Below, piece by piece: positions 1 to 5,352 of a stretch of 6,950 bases of DNA. Each line of letters begins with the position of its first letter. Position 1 is the first letter of the stretch. A program made the position numbers and the translations under genes. The notes under the pieces were generated by a model. The model ran no database searches. It saw only the letters and a list, made by a program, of their open reading frames with translations, and had not been told where the DNA came from. Source of the stretch: Spirochaeta sp. (GTDB lineage Bacteria; Spirochaetota; Spirochaetia; DSM-2461); NCBI GenBank assembly GCA_030635565.1, contig DAOVYP010000121.1, forward strand, positions 1-6,950. Reading direction: 5' to 3'.

Positions 1-186
1 CACCATCAGCTACACCGATGTCACCACGACATTGAACCAGTACGCTGTTCTGTTCAAATTCTCCAGCAAGGCTCAGTTGATGTATGAGGATAACATCCCT
101 CAGGACATGCAGAAGCTGACCGGTGAGACATTGGCAGAAGTGGCGGAACTGGTGTGTTATGGGCAGGTCAAAGCTGGCACAAACGT
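1..186 (+). CDS. Major capsid protein, 5' exon (partial, N4-gp56-like)
   Basis: This is the upstream exon of the phage major capsid protein, the subunit that builds the icosahedral head. Codons run from base 2 and the start lies outside the window. The visible 61 full codons include TLNQYAVLFKFSSKAQ and end in KAGTNV. This resembles the N4-gp56 major capsid family, where a TLxQY segment is followed by a helical stretch and then a GTNV-type strand. The unspliced frame continues only to a TAG at 203-205, so without splicing the protein would be truncated. The exon is placed to end at T186 because a group I intron needs a U there, and joining it to A908 restores the frame and gives GTNVIYANGS. 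The family usually exceeds 300 residues, so a substantial N-terminal part is probably missing to the left. The capsid assignment is an inference from pattern recognition. The split gene is well supported by the frame and the intron. Confidence 0.85.
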
Positions 187-270
187 AATGAATTGCGCTG
201 CTTAGAGAGTAATCTTTAAGTTGACACCGAGAGTGATTACATGGGACACCTAAGACAAGAAAAACAATCT

Positions 271-275
271 GAGGA
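271..275 (+). promoter_or_regulatory. Ribosome binding site that sets the endonuclease start
   Basis: GAGGA ends seven bases before the ATG at 283. The upstream in-frame ATG at 241 has only a weak GAGAG at 229-233, and those bases also form the 5' strand of intron helix P3. This favours 283 as the translation start. Confidence 0.6.
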
Positions 276-282
276 ACATCAA

Positions 283-804
283 ATGGCGCAAGTTCTTGTT
301 AAGGCAACCAGAGGGAAGGCAAACCTGACAACCGAAGAAATCAGCTATTTGGCTGGCGTTGTAGATTCCGACGGCTGTATCGCTATCAGCAAGATGAAAG
401 GAAACTACAGCAAGTCACAGAGGATAGCAAATCCGAGATATGTCCTCAATTTGATAGTGACAAACACCAGCGAAGACCTGATGAATTGGTTGACTGAGAG
501 GTTTCATGGACGAATTAAGCCGAGGAAACGGTACAGTGAGAAACACAAAACAACGTGGAACTGGACCTTGGATCACGGCAAAGCTCTCCATACTCTCAGA
601 ATGATTAAGCCATATCTCATCGTGAAAGGCGAACAGGCTAAAGTTGGAATCGAACTTATCGAAAACTGGGTTACGACGATCGGAGGACAAGGAGCTCGTA
701 CCCCACAAATCGAAGTCGATCGACGCGAAAGGCTGTATCAAGCGATGAAGGTATTGAATCAGGTAGGGGCGCCGCCCGCAACGACTAAGTCTCTTGGCTC
801 CTGA
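283..804 (+). CDS. LAGLIDADG homing endonuclease, intron-encoded
   Basis: This gene predicts a site-specific DNA endonuclease that would cut intron-less copies of the capsid gene and so spread the intron. From ATG 283 it is 173 residues. Starting at ATG 241 would add 14 residues. The motif YLAGVVDSDG lies at residues 22-31, and D30 is the expected metal-binding catalytic acid. Only one such motif is present and the length is typical of single-motif enzymes, which act as homodimers. Basic segments (IKPRKRYSEK, KPYLIVKGEQAK) fit DNA contact. The conserved PYL.vK..QA pattern near residues 122-132 is common in this class. The gene lies wholly inside the intron. Its last 16 codons or so run through intron helices P4', P6, P7, P3' and P8, ending at TGA 802-804. 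By eye it is richer in A/T than the flanking phage genes, as is usual for mobile intron genes. A maturase role is possible but cannot be read from the sequence. Confidence 0.92.
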   Translation: MAQVLVKATRGKANLTTEEISYLAGVVDSDGCIAISKMKGNYSKSQRIANPRYVLNLIVTNTSEDLMNWLTERFHGRIKPRKRYSEKHKTTWNWTLDHGKALHTLRMIKPYLIVKGEQAKVGIELIENWVTTIGGQGARTPQIEVDRRERLYQAMKVLNQVGAPPATTKSLGS

Positions 805-907
805 AGGCTTTCAGGATGATGCGATAGTCTGAACTTACGAGAAATCGTAAGAGGGAAGTTGAAGCGCTTCCCCGCCACTGCAAAGTGGTCATTAAAGTAA
901 CAGATTG

Positions 908-1517
908 AATTTATGCCAACGGCAGCACCAGGGCAGGCCTGAACTCCATCATATCGCTGAATGCGATCCGCCAGGCATGCCGGATCATGGAGAGAAACAG
1001 TGGCAAGATGGTAACCAGCAAGATCGCGGCCGGAGAGAATTTCGACACATCCCCGGTGGAGCCTGGATACATCGTCTTTATCCACACTGACCTTCAGTCC
1101 GACGTTCGTGATCTTCCCAATTTCACCAAAAGGGTTGAGTACGGTAGCGCGATCACACCCGTACATCCCAGAGAAATTGGAGCATGTGAGGATTTCAGGT
1201 TCGTAACATCCCCACTGTTCGCTCCTTTCCTGGCCGCGGGTGCGTCCGTTGGCGATGGTATGCTATCGGCCGGCTCTTCCAGTAACGATGTTTATCCGGC
1301 AATCGTTATGGGCGAAAGCGCATGGGGCCAGTGCTCGCTGAAGGGCAACGGTCTGACCGCCATTTCCCCCACGATGATCAGTTCCCGGAAGAAAACCCAC
1401 GGCAACCCGTCTGGTATGTTTGGGTACGTCGGGGCTGATTTCTGGCTTTCTTCGGTTCGTCTTAACGAAAATTGGATGAACAGGATTGAAGTGTGTGCCA
1501 CTGACCTCGAGGCCTAA
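908..1517 (+). CDS. Major capsid protein, 3' exon (N4-gp56-like)
   Basis: This is the downstream exon of the major capsid gene. A908 completes the codon begun at 185-186, and the frame reads IYANGSTRAGLNSIISLNAI and on to the TAA at 1515-1517. With exon 1 it gives 264 visible residues. Family-like features are the YANGS turn, the LNAIRQACRIM helix (near 954-990), the segment YIVFIHTDLQSDVRDLPNF (from about 1068), which resembles the hallmark 'hP.q..DLr...F' stretch, and IGACEDFRFVTSPLF (from about 1176), which matches the usual 'GeigG.e..RfVes' motif. The C-terminal part is glycine- and serine-rich and ends in EVCATDLEA. The neighbours downstream are other virion genes, as expected for a head module. 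An internal ATG at 987 would give a 176-residue protein, but it lies in the middle of a conserved helix and is not a credible start. Confidence 0.87.
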
Positions 1518-1555
1518 ATGGGCGGCTAACGCTAAGAAATTACAAACCAATAAGG

Positions 1556-1575
1556 GTGCCCCTTGATTGGGGCAC
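1556..1575 (+). terminator. Stem-loop after the capsid gene (weak terminator or processing hairpin)
   Basis: GTGCCCC at 1556-1562 pairs with GGGGCAC at 1569-1575 around the loop TTGATT, giving seven perfect pairs. It lies 39 bases after the capsid stop codon and 44 bases before the next start. No T-run follows on the + strand, so a standard intrinsic terminator is not supported. It may partly terminate, protect the 3' end or guide processing of the abundant capsid mRNA. Confidence 0.45.
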
Positions 1576-1607
1576 TCAAAAGCAAGACCTCGAGAGTTTA
1601 CCGGGGC

Positions 1608-1612
1608 AGGAG
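1608..1612 (+). promoter_or_regulatory. Ribosome binding site for the beta-helix gene
   Basis: AGGAG sits seven bases before the ATG at 1620. It decides against an in-frame TTG at 1563, which falls in the loop of the preceding stem-loop and has no comparable site. Confidence 0.75.
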
Positions 1613-1619
1613 AAATCAC

Positions 1620-2591
1620 ATGACAGATTTTTCAACATCCAAAGAAAGACAGCAAATTATCAACAACCTACCTGGCCGAAGAATCCAAGAACCGATCAGG
1701 GCACTGGCCGAGCAGCAGGCGGCCGATGTCCAATTCGCAAATTGGGGCGCCAATCCTTCCGGAGCTCAGGACTATTTTGTTGACGGGAACGCGGCAAACA
1801 ACCAAAGCGGGTTGTCCTGGGATACCCCGAACCAATCCCTTTCAGAGGCCATCGCATTGAGTAACACATCCATCGGCCTATCTTCCAACCGGTGGTGGGC
1901 TCGTCGGAATCGGATCTTTGCCCTCGGAGACGGTGAGCTCGTTGAGAATCTGACCGTATTTCCGGAGAAGTGCGACATCATCGGAGTTGGGTATGATCTC
2001 CTGCCCTTCCCGAGAATCGTCGGCAATCACGTTATCGCCGCCGCAACAAAGGGTGTCCGCCTTATCAATCTGGGGTTCTACACTTCTGCAACAAGCGATC
2101 TGCTTGTCATTCCGGCCGGGAGCCATGGCTTTCAGATGCTTTATTGTTTCGCGCACCCAGGGACCACATCGACAAAGGCTCTCGAGATCACAACGTGCGC
2201 CCATGTTCGTATCATCGGGAATGAGATCACAGTTGGTGCGGGAGATATGTCTGTAATCTTCGGAGTTGCCATATCCGTTGAGGGCACAGTCATTCACGAT
2301 ACCATCATCGAGGGCAACAAAATCACAGCAACGGCGGGTATCGCTATTGTTGAGGCGGCCGCGGCTGCATTTGGCAGCAGGATTGAGGGCAATACTATCC
2401 GTGCCACCGCACTGGCTATCGACGACAATAGCGACGACTTTCAGGTCGTCAACAACAGGTGGATGACCGATATCAACACATCAACTTCCACAGCGGGTTA
2501 TGATTTCAATCTACAGTTGGCTGCCGGAAACATTCAAATGGGTGCTACCGGTCTGTGTGATACGATCCCATTTACCAAGATCGCCGAGTAA
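1620..2591 (+). CDS. Pectate-lyase-like right-handed beta-helix phage protein
   Basis: This is a 323-residue protein with a predicted parallel beta-helix fold and no identified enzyme activity. Residues 1-50 are polar and partly helical (SKERQQIINNLPG, RALAEQQAADVQ), perhaps an anchoring region. Residue 51 begins DYFVDGNAANNQSGLSWDTP, followed by QSLSEAI. This is the familiar entry sequence of phage and secreted beta-helix proteins ('yFVdg..G.d...GlswdtPf.tl..Ai'). Helix rungs with the repeated G-N-x-I pattern follow: IIGNEIT (198-204), IIEGNKIT (229-236), RIEGNTIRAT (254-263) and VVNNRW (276-281). No signal peptide is seen. Genes of this kind occur beside capsid genes in many environmental phages, so a capsid decoration or host-surface-binding role is plausible. 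That is inference, and polysaccharide lyase activity is not shown. The ATG was chosen by its ribosome binding site. Confidence 0.75.
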   Translation: MTDFSTSKERQQIINNLPGRRIQEPIRALAEQQAADVQFANWGANPSGAQDYFVDGNAANNQSGLSWDTPNQSLSEAIALSNTSIGLSSNRWWARRNRIFALGDGELVENLTVFPEKCDIIGVGYDLLPFPRIVGNHVIAAATKGVRLINLGFYTSATSDLLVIPAGSHGFQMLYCFAHPGTTSTKALEITTCAHVRIIGNEITVGAGDMSVIFGVAISVEGTVIHDTIIEGNKITATAGIAIVEAAAAAFGSRIEGNTIRATALAIDDNSDDFQVVNNRWMTDINTSTSTAGYDFNLQLAAGNIQMGATGLCDTIPFTKIAE

Positions 2592-2597
2592 GCGATT

Positions 2598-2813
2598 ATG
2601 GGTGACGACATGGAACTGATAGACGTAAGTATTCCGGCTGAAAGTAAGATGCTCGGAACTCAGGAATTGACGGGGATCGCTTCAGGAAAGAGGGTCCAGA
2701 TGAGAATATTGGGTCCCGGAAGTGGAGTTGAGGTTCTTCTTGATGAAGCCGTGCCGGAAGGCAAGAACTGGACCCTCAACACCCGTATAGAGATATCCGA
2801 GGTCGACGCCTAA
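2598..2813 (+). CDS. Small phage hypothetical protein
   Basis: This 71-residue protein starts six bases after the preceding stop. Translation is probably coupled, since no strong ribosome binding site is visible. It is acidic overall and looks all-beta in its second half: residues 25-48 (TGIASGKRVQMRILGPGSGV) and 49-68 (EVLLDEAVPEGKNWTLNTRI) alternate hydrophobic residues with glycine turns, consistent with a small sandwich domain. I recognise the 'PGSGVxVLLDExVPEGKxW' style as recurrent in small phage proteins, but I cannot assign a function. An alternative start is the in-frame ATG at 2610, giving MELIDVSIPA. Its place between head genes suggests a minor virion or assembly protein. Confidence 0.7.
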   Translation: MGDDMELIDVSIPAESKMLGTQELTGIASGKRVQMRILGPGSGVEVLLDEAVPEGKNWTLNTRIEISEVDA

Positions 2814-2818
2814 ACTTC

Positions 2819-2890
2819 CCGCGGGATAGGGCTCACGCCCTACAGGTCGGTTTTCCTGGGCCGACCGTCTCCCGCGGACATCCAGGAAAA
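2819..2890 (+). ncRNA. Predicted three-way-junction RNA with loop pairing (structured leader)
   Basis: An outer stem of eight perfect pairs, 2819-2826 with 2870-2877, encloses two hairpins. Hairpin 1 is 2827-2832/2837-2842, six pairs with loop TCAC. Hairpin 2 is 2845-2850/2861-2866, six pairs with a ten-base loop at 2851-2860. That loop is exactly complementary over nine bases (2851-2859) to 2882-2890, just outside the outer stem, and a tenth G-U pair joins 2860 to 2881. The loop could thus form a pseudoknot, or the same bases could form a rival ten-pair hairpin that destroys hairpin 2 and the outer stem. The element fills most of the gap between two genes and ends ten bases before a strong ribosome binding site. 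A role in translation control, mRNA processing or transcription attenuation is inferred. I do not recognise a known RNA family. There is no T-run, so it is not a simple terminator. Confidence 0.65.
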
Positions 2891-2899
2891 GGATACTAC

Positions 2900-2906
2900 A
2901 GGAGGT
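2900..2906 (+). promoter_or_regulatory. Very strong Shine-Dalgarno site
   Basis: AGGAGGT lies five bases before the ATG at 2912. It is the best ribosome binding site in the window and is placed directly after the structured RNA at 2819-2890. A long anti-Shine-Dalgarno match fits bacterial translation and suggests high, possibly structure-controlled, expression of the next gene. Confidence 0.85.
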
Positions 2907-2911
2907 ATCTT

Positions 2912-3412
2912 ATGAAATTCAGCGTGTTAGAAAGAGTACTGTTGGGCCAGTTGCTTTCGTCTCCAAGAGTGGGCGGTTACGAAAACCTGAAGGTCTTGAG
3001 AGTTACGAGAGAGGCCCTGTCCTTTAGCGAAGTTGAGCATAAACGGCTTTGCTTCAGGAACGTCGGTGCAGATCAGCAATGGAAAGGAAGCATCGTTGTT
3101 GAGAAGGCGACGGGAAAGGAAATCGACTTTACACCGGAAGACCTTGCCAAGGATCCGGAGATGCCACAGAAGAAAGTCGATTCCGATCCTGAGGTCTATG
3201 AATTCAGGCCGTCCGTTGAGGATAAGAAAATCGCCATCGGTGAGTATGTTTCCGGCTTGATCGCCACCGAGCTAAAGGCTCTTGAAGAGGCAGAGAAGCT
3301 TACAGAGCAGATTATACCCCTCTTTGAGATGTTCGTTGTCAACGCGTCGGCGAAGAAGCCGGCCAAACCAAAACGTAAGAAGAAGCCCAACCGGGCGAAG
3401 AAAAAGAGGTAA
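2912..3412 (+). CDS. Phage hypothetical protein with lysine-rich C-terminal tail
   Basis: This is a 166-residue protein. The N-terminal part begins MKFSVLERVLLGQLL and continues with LKVLRVTREALSFSEVEHK. This pattern, including 'LsFseeEhk.l.f', recurs in a small family of uncharacterised phage proteins found among head genes. Residues 70-100 are acidic and polar and probably flexible. Residues 100-144 (KKIAIGEYVSGLIATELKAL, then EEAEKLTEQIIPLFEMFV) read as two amphipathic helices. The last 20 residues or so (148-166) are almost all K, R, P and A, a basic tail that could bind nucleic acid or the acidic face of a partner. No enzyme motif is seen. The start is fixed by the strong ribosome binding site. 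The next gene begins four bases after the stop, so the two are probably translated together. Function is unknown. Confidence 0.8.
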   Translation: MKFSVLERVLLGQLLSSPRVGGYENLKVLRVTREALSFSEVEHKRLCFRNVGADQQWKGSIVVEKATGKEIDFTPEDLAKDPEMPQKKVDSDPEVYEFRPSVEDKKIAIGEYVSGLIATELKALEEAEKLTEQIIPLFEMFVVNASAKKPAKPKRKKKPNRAKKKR

Positions 3413-3416
3413 TATC

Positions 3417-3902
3417 ATGGGACTTGCAGGAAATATGAACGGCGCAAGAGGCGGCAATGAGTGCATGAACAACTGCGGCCTTGCCGAAGGAACCAACACC
3501 ATCACACTTAAGCTGGTGGCCGGAAATGGAACAACCGATACCGAATTCACGATCGATGGCCAGCTGTACACCAAGGACGATACCGACAATATCGCAATGA
3601 CGGTCCTCGGGGTACAGGCCATTGTGACGTCTGTCCTTTACCTGGTCACCCTAACGAGCGCCGGAGTGTTGGCGATCCAAAAGGGAAACGAGGAACTCAC
3701 GGCAGATGTTACCAGCGGGAAAAGCCATCTTGAGTGGCCGGAGCCTGCCGACGATGTGTGCGCGATTGGTGGGTACAGGGTTGACACCAACACCATCACC
3801 TACACAAGTGGGGTAACTGATCTGGCGGCAATCGGGTCCGACTCCGGAACCGTGACGTACTTTGATTTCAACAGGGTACCTGCGGCACCGGTCACCACAT
3901 AA
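3417..3902 (+). CDS. Putative beta-rich virion structural protein
   Basis: This is a 161-residue protein starting at ATG 3417, with AGAGG at 3405-3409 as ribosome binding site, inside the end of the upstream gene. The frame is open further upstream (to 3282), but that part overlaps the previous gene and is chance. The N-terminus is glycine- and asparagine-rich with two cysteines four residues apart (NECMNNCG, residues 14-21). The rest is rich in threonine, valine and glycine, with strand-like segments such as TITLKLVAGN, EFTIDGQLYTK and ITYTSGVTDL. The 'FTIDGxxYTK' element is one I associate with small phage virion proteins. No signal peptide or membrane helix is convincing, although residues 60-82 are hydrophobic. 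Head decoration or a minor capsid role is possible from context. Function is otherwise unassigned. Confidence 0.72.
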   Translation: MGLAGNMNGARGGNECMNNCGLAEGTNTITLKLVAGNGTTDTEFTIDGQLYTKDDTDNIAMTVLGVQAIVTSVLYLVTLTSAGVLAIQKGNEELTADVTSGKSHLEWPEPADDVCAIGGYRVDTNTITYTSGVTDLAAIGSDSGTVTYFDFNRVPAAPVTT

Positions 3903-3925
3903 GCACCTGATGTGACAATCTAAAC

Positions 3926-3947
3926 TGGGGCGGCTTCGGTCGCCCCA
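3926..3947 (+). terminator. UUCG-capped GC-rich hairpin between genes
   Basis: Bases 3926-3934 pair with 3939-3947 (nine pairs, including one G-U at 3933/3940) around a TTCG loop closed by C-G, a very stable tetraloop. It sits 23 bases after one stop and 27 before the next start. No T-run follows, so full intrinsic termination is unlikely. It may act as a partial terminator or as a block to 3' exonucleases that separates expression of the two gene groups. Confidence 0.6.
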
Positions 3948-3974
3948 AATCCTACCCAAGAAAGGAAAATCACA

Positions 3975-4637
3975 ATGGCAAAGACAGAAGAAGAGAAATT
4001 GGCAGCACAGGCCGAGCGGCAAACCAAGACCGAAGACCAACAGGTCAAAGATCAGCAGGAGATTGATGCGGGTCGGAAAGACGTGGCCGCTGCTCAGACT
4101 GCACTAAAAAGCGACATGGAAGCCTTCGAGGCCCGGATGAAGGAACGGGAAGCGAACCTCAAGAAGGATATGGACGCCCTTGCTCACGATCGGCAGATCC
4201 ATGCCGGAGAAGTTGAAGTCTTCGAGGTTGCCCAGAGCAAATTGGGCGAAATCGGACTCCGGGACAATGGTATCGAGCGGGTAACCGAGAAAATGACCGA
4301 ATCGCAGATCGCACTTGAAGCCTTCATGCACGAAGAGGTCAATGTTCTTGTCATGAAATCCGGTGACAAGGAAGAAAACCCCGTGTCGTTGCCGAGCGTG
4401 AATGGTGTAAACCAGCCGATTCCGCTTGGTGTCGAGATCCGCATGAAGCGCAAGTACGTAGAGGTCCTGGCTCACAGTCGCCTTGATATCGTTCTACAGG
4501 CAGAGGCCAACCCTATGCGACAGGTCGAGGGAATCAACGTGCAGTCGACCACCGCCCTCACCCACAACTTTTCGGTATTTGGTGATACCGAAAAAGGGCA
4601 GCGCTGGCTTGCGAATCTTCTCGCGCAACCGAATTAG
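3975..4637 (+). CDS. Coiled-coil phage virion-associated protein
   Basis: This is a 220-residue protein with ribosome binding site AAAGGAAA about nine bases upstream. Residues 1-90 are highly charged and low in aromatic residues, with heptad-like spacing (EEEKLAAQAERQ, MEAFEARMKEREANLKKDMD), predicting a long coiled coil. Residues 110-125 look helical. The region from about residue 121 (VNVLVMKSGDKE, then SVNGVNQPIPLGVEIRMKRK and YVEVLAHSR, ending near 170) resembles a recurring phage virion motif, 'Vxv.vNG....i.rGv.v.vkrkyvEvL..a'. The C-terminal part, with VFGDTEKGQRWLANLL, is a probable helix after a short beta segment. Scaffolding proteins share the coiled-coil character but usually precede the capsid gene, so I do not call it one. 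It may be a structural or assembly protein of the neck. No enzyme motif is visible. Confidence 0.75.
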   Translation: MAKTEEEKLAAQAERQTKTEDQQVKDQQEIDAGRKDVAAAQTALKSDMEAFEARMKEREANLKKDMDALAHDRQIHAGEVEVFEVAQSKLGEIGLRDNGIERVTEKMTESQIALEAFMHEEVNVLVMKSGDKEENPVSLPSVNGVNQPIPLGVEIRMKRKYVEVLAHSRLDIVLQAEANPMRQVEGINVQSTTALTHNFSVFGDTEKGQRWLANLLAQPN

Positions 4638-4644
4638 GTGAGCC

Positions 4645-5349
4645 ATGAGCCTACCGGAAAACTTTCTTCAGATCTGTCAACGTACCCGCCAGGAGGCTGG
4701 TCTTCCTGGCACGGGGCCAGACACGGTTGTTGGTCTCAGTAGCTCATCTGATATGGGTCGTGTCGTTGATTGGTGCGGAAATGCCTATAACGACATCTGC
4801 AACGCCCATCTCACCTGGCGATTCCTGAGGGATGTATTCAGCTTCAGCACGGTTGCTACCCAACAGGAATACACACCCACTGAGGCCGGCGCTCCGACAT
4901 TGGCCACCTGGATAACCGAGCACCGGGATGAAACAGGTGCGGTCCGTGTTTTTCGGGTAGCCTCCGACGAAAGCCGCCTGCAGTTCCTTCCCTGGGATGA
5001 GTTCCATGAGATCTACGACTTTGGGTCAAACCGGATCCAGACGGAAAGGCCGAGCGTTGTCACGGTAAACCCGAGCAACAACCTTGTCTTATGGGCCGTC
5101 CCGAATATTGTCTATAATATCAACGGGGAGTATTACAAAGTGGCCCCAGCGCTCACCCTGGATGCAGACACTCCCCTTTTCCCTGCTCGATTCTATATGA
5201 TGGTTGTGTGGAAAGCCTTGATCGATTATGCCGGATGGACCGCAGCAGATGAGAAGTATGCGCACGGCCAGAGTCGGTACAAGGGTATGCTGAGAAAGCT
5301 GGAAATGGATCAGCTAGAGAAAATCTTACACGGACCGCCACTGGCTTGA
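4645..5349 (+). CDS. Head-to-tail adaptor protein (SU10-adaptor-like)
   Basis: This is a 234-residue protein starting seven bases after the previous stop. AGGTGAG at 4636-4642 serves as ribosome binding site with unusually short spacing. The N-terminus is distinctive: residues 4-22 (PENFLQICQRTRQEAGLPG) followed by GPDTVVG, then RVVDWCGNAYNDICNAHLTW and RFLR around 38-62. This is the helix-rich signature of phage adaptor proteins that bind under the portal and begin the tail ('E.G.sG.gp.tV.gq.ge..riv.WvnqAw.diq..h.dW.flr'). The middle is beta-rich with PSVVTVNPSNNLVLWAVPN, like the ring-binding domains of this family. Residues 181-228 return to helices (RFYMMVVWKALIDYAGW, YKGMLRKLEMDQLEKIL). 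Its position just before a large tail protein fits the adaptor-then-nozzle order. The family assignment is from recognised pattern, without a search. Confidence 0.8.
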   Translation: MSLPENFLQICQRTRQEAGLPGTGPDTVVGLSSSSDMGRVVDWCGNAYNDICNAHLTWRFLRDVFSFSTVATQQEYTPTEAGAPTLATWITEHRDETGAVRVFRVASDESRLQFLPWDEFHEIYDFGSNRIQTERPSVVTVNPSNNLVLWAVPNIVYNINGEYYKVAPALTLDADTPLFPARFYMMVVWKALIDYAGWTAADEKYAHGQSRYKGMLRKLEMDQLEKILHGPPLA

Positions 5350-5352
5350 TAA

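Larger units (their letters stand above)
187..907 (+). ncRNA. Group I self-splicing intron in the major capsid gene
   Basis: This 721-nt intron interrupts the capsid gene. It is flanked by exon T186 and ends in G907. The helices I can draw are: a weak P1 (184-186 with 195-197, including the U-G pair at 186/195); P2 201-208/213-220 with a GTAA loop; P3 227-233 with 791-797 (7 bp, one G-U); P7 783-787 with 825-829; P8 799-805/810-816; P9 834-840/845-851 with a GAAA loop; P9.1 853-858/867-872; and P9.2 874-879/884-889 with a GCAA loop. P10 can form between AATT at 191-194 and AATT at 908-911 of the 3' exon. P4 (234-238 with 757-761), P5 (248-251 with 749-752) and P6 (767-770 with 774-777) are tentative. 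Only three bases separate P7 from the 3' strand of P3, so the P7.1/P7.2 insert of subgroup IA is absent. Such introns splice by two guanosine-initiated transesterifications. Activity is inferred and not shown. Confidence 0.93.

Noticed and set aside
221..250. TTGACA at 221-226 as a -35 promoter element for the endonuclease gene.
   Set aside because: No acceptable -10 hexamer lies about 17 bases downstream. The bases are explained by the intron junction before P3.
186..911. Other splice choices: 189 joined to 908 (NVIIYANG), or 189 joined to 911 (NVIYANG).
   Set aside because: The first is in frame and keeps the final G but adds a residue, and gives no good P1/P10 placement. The second gives the same peptide as the chosen junction but leaves an intron ending in T, against the strong group I rule of a terminal G.
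759..1166. Minus-strand open frames, such as 759-1166, 1878-2297 and 3651-4040.
   Set aside because: They lie opposite well-supported + strand genes, lack ribosome binding sites and show no recognisable protein pattern.
1563..1619. In-frame TTG start at 1563 for the beta-helix gene.
   Set aside because: It lies in the loop of a stem-loop without a ribosome binding site, whereas ATG 1620 has AGGAG at the right spacing.
2819..2877. The folded gap as a tRNA or a hammerhead ribozyme.
   Set aside because: There is no T-loop GTTC signature, anticodon arm or CCA-type acceptor. The hammerhead core sequences (CTGATGA and GAAA at the junction) are absent, and the junction strands are too short.
3282..3416. 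Upstream extension of the 3417 gene, or a frameshift fusion with the 2912 gene through the A-rich stretch near 3398-3406.
   Set aside because: The extension reads as arginine/serine-rich out-of-frame sequence of the upstream gene. A fusion would need a +1 shift, while the A-run would favour -1, and the 3417 start has its own ribosome binding site.
3975..4637. Calling the coiled-coil protein a capsid scaffold.
   Set aside because: The coiled coil fits, but scaffold genes normally precede the capsid gene, and the C-terminal half resembles a different recurrent phage virion motif.
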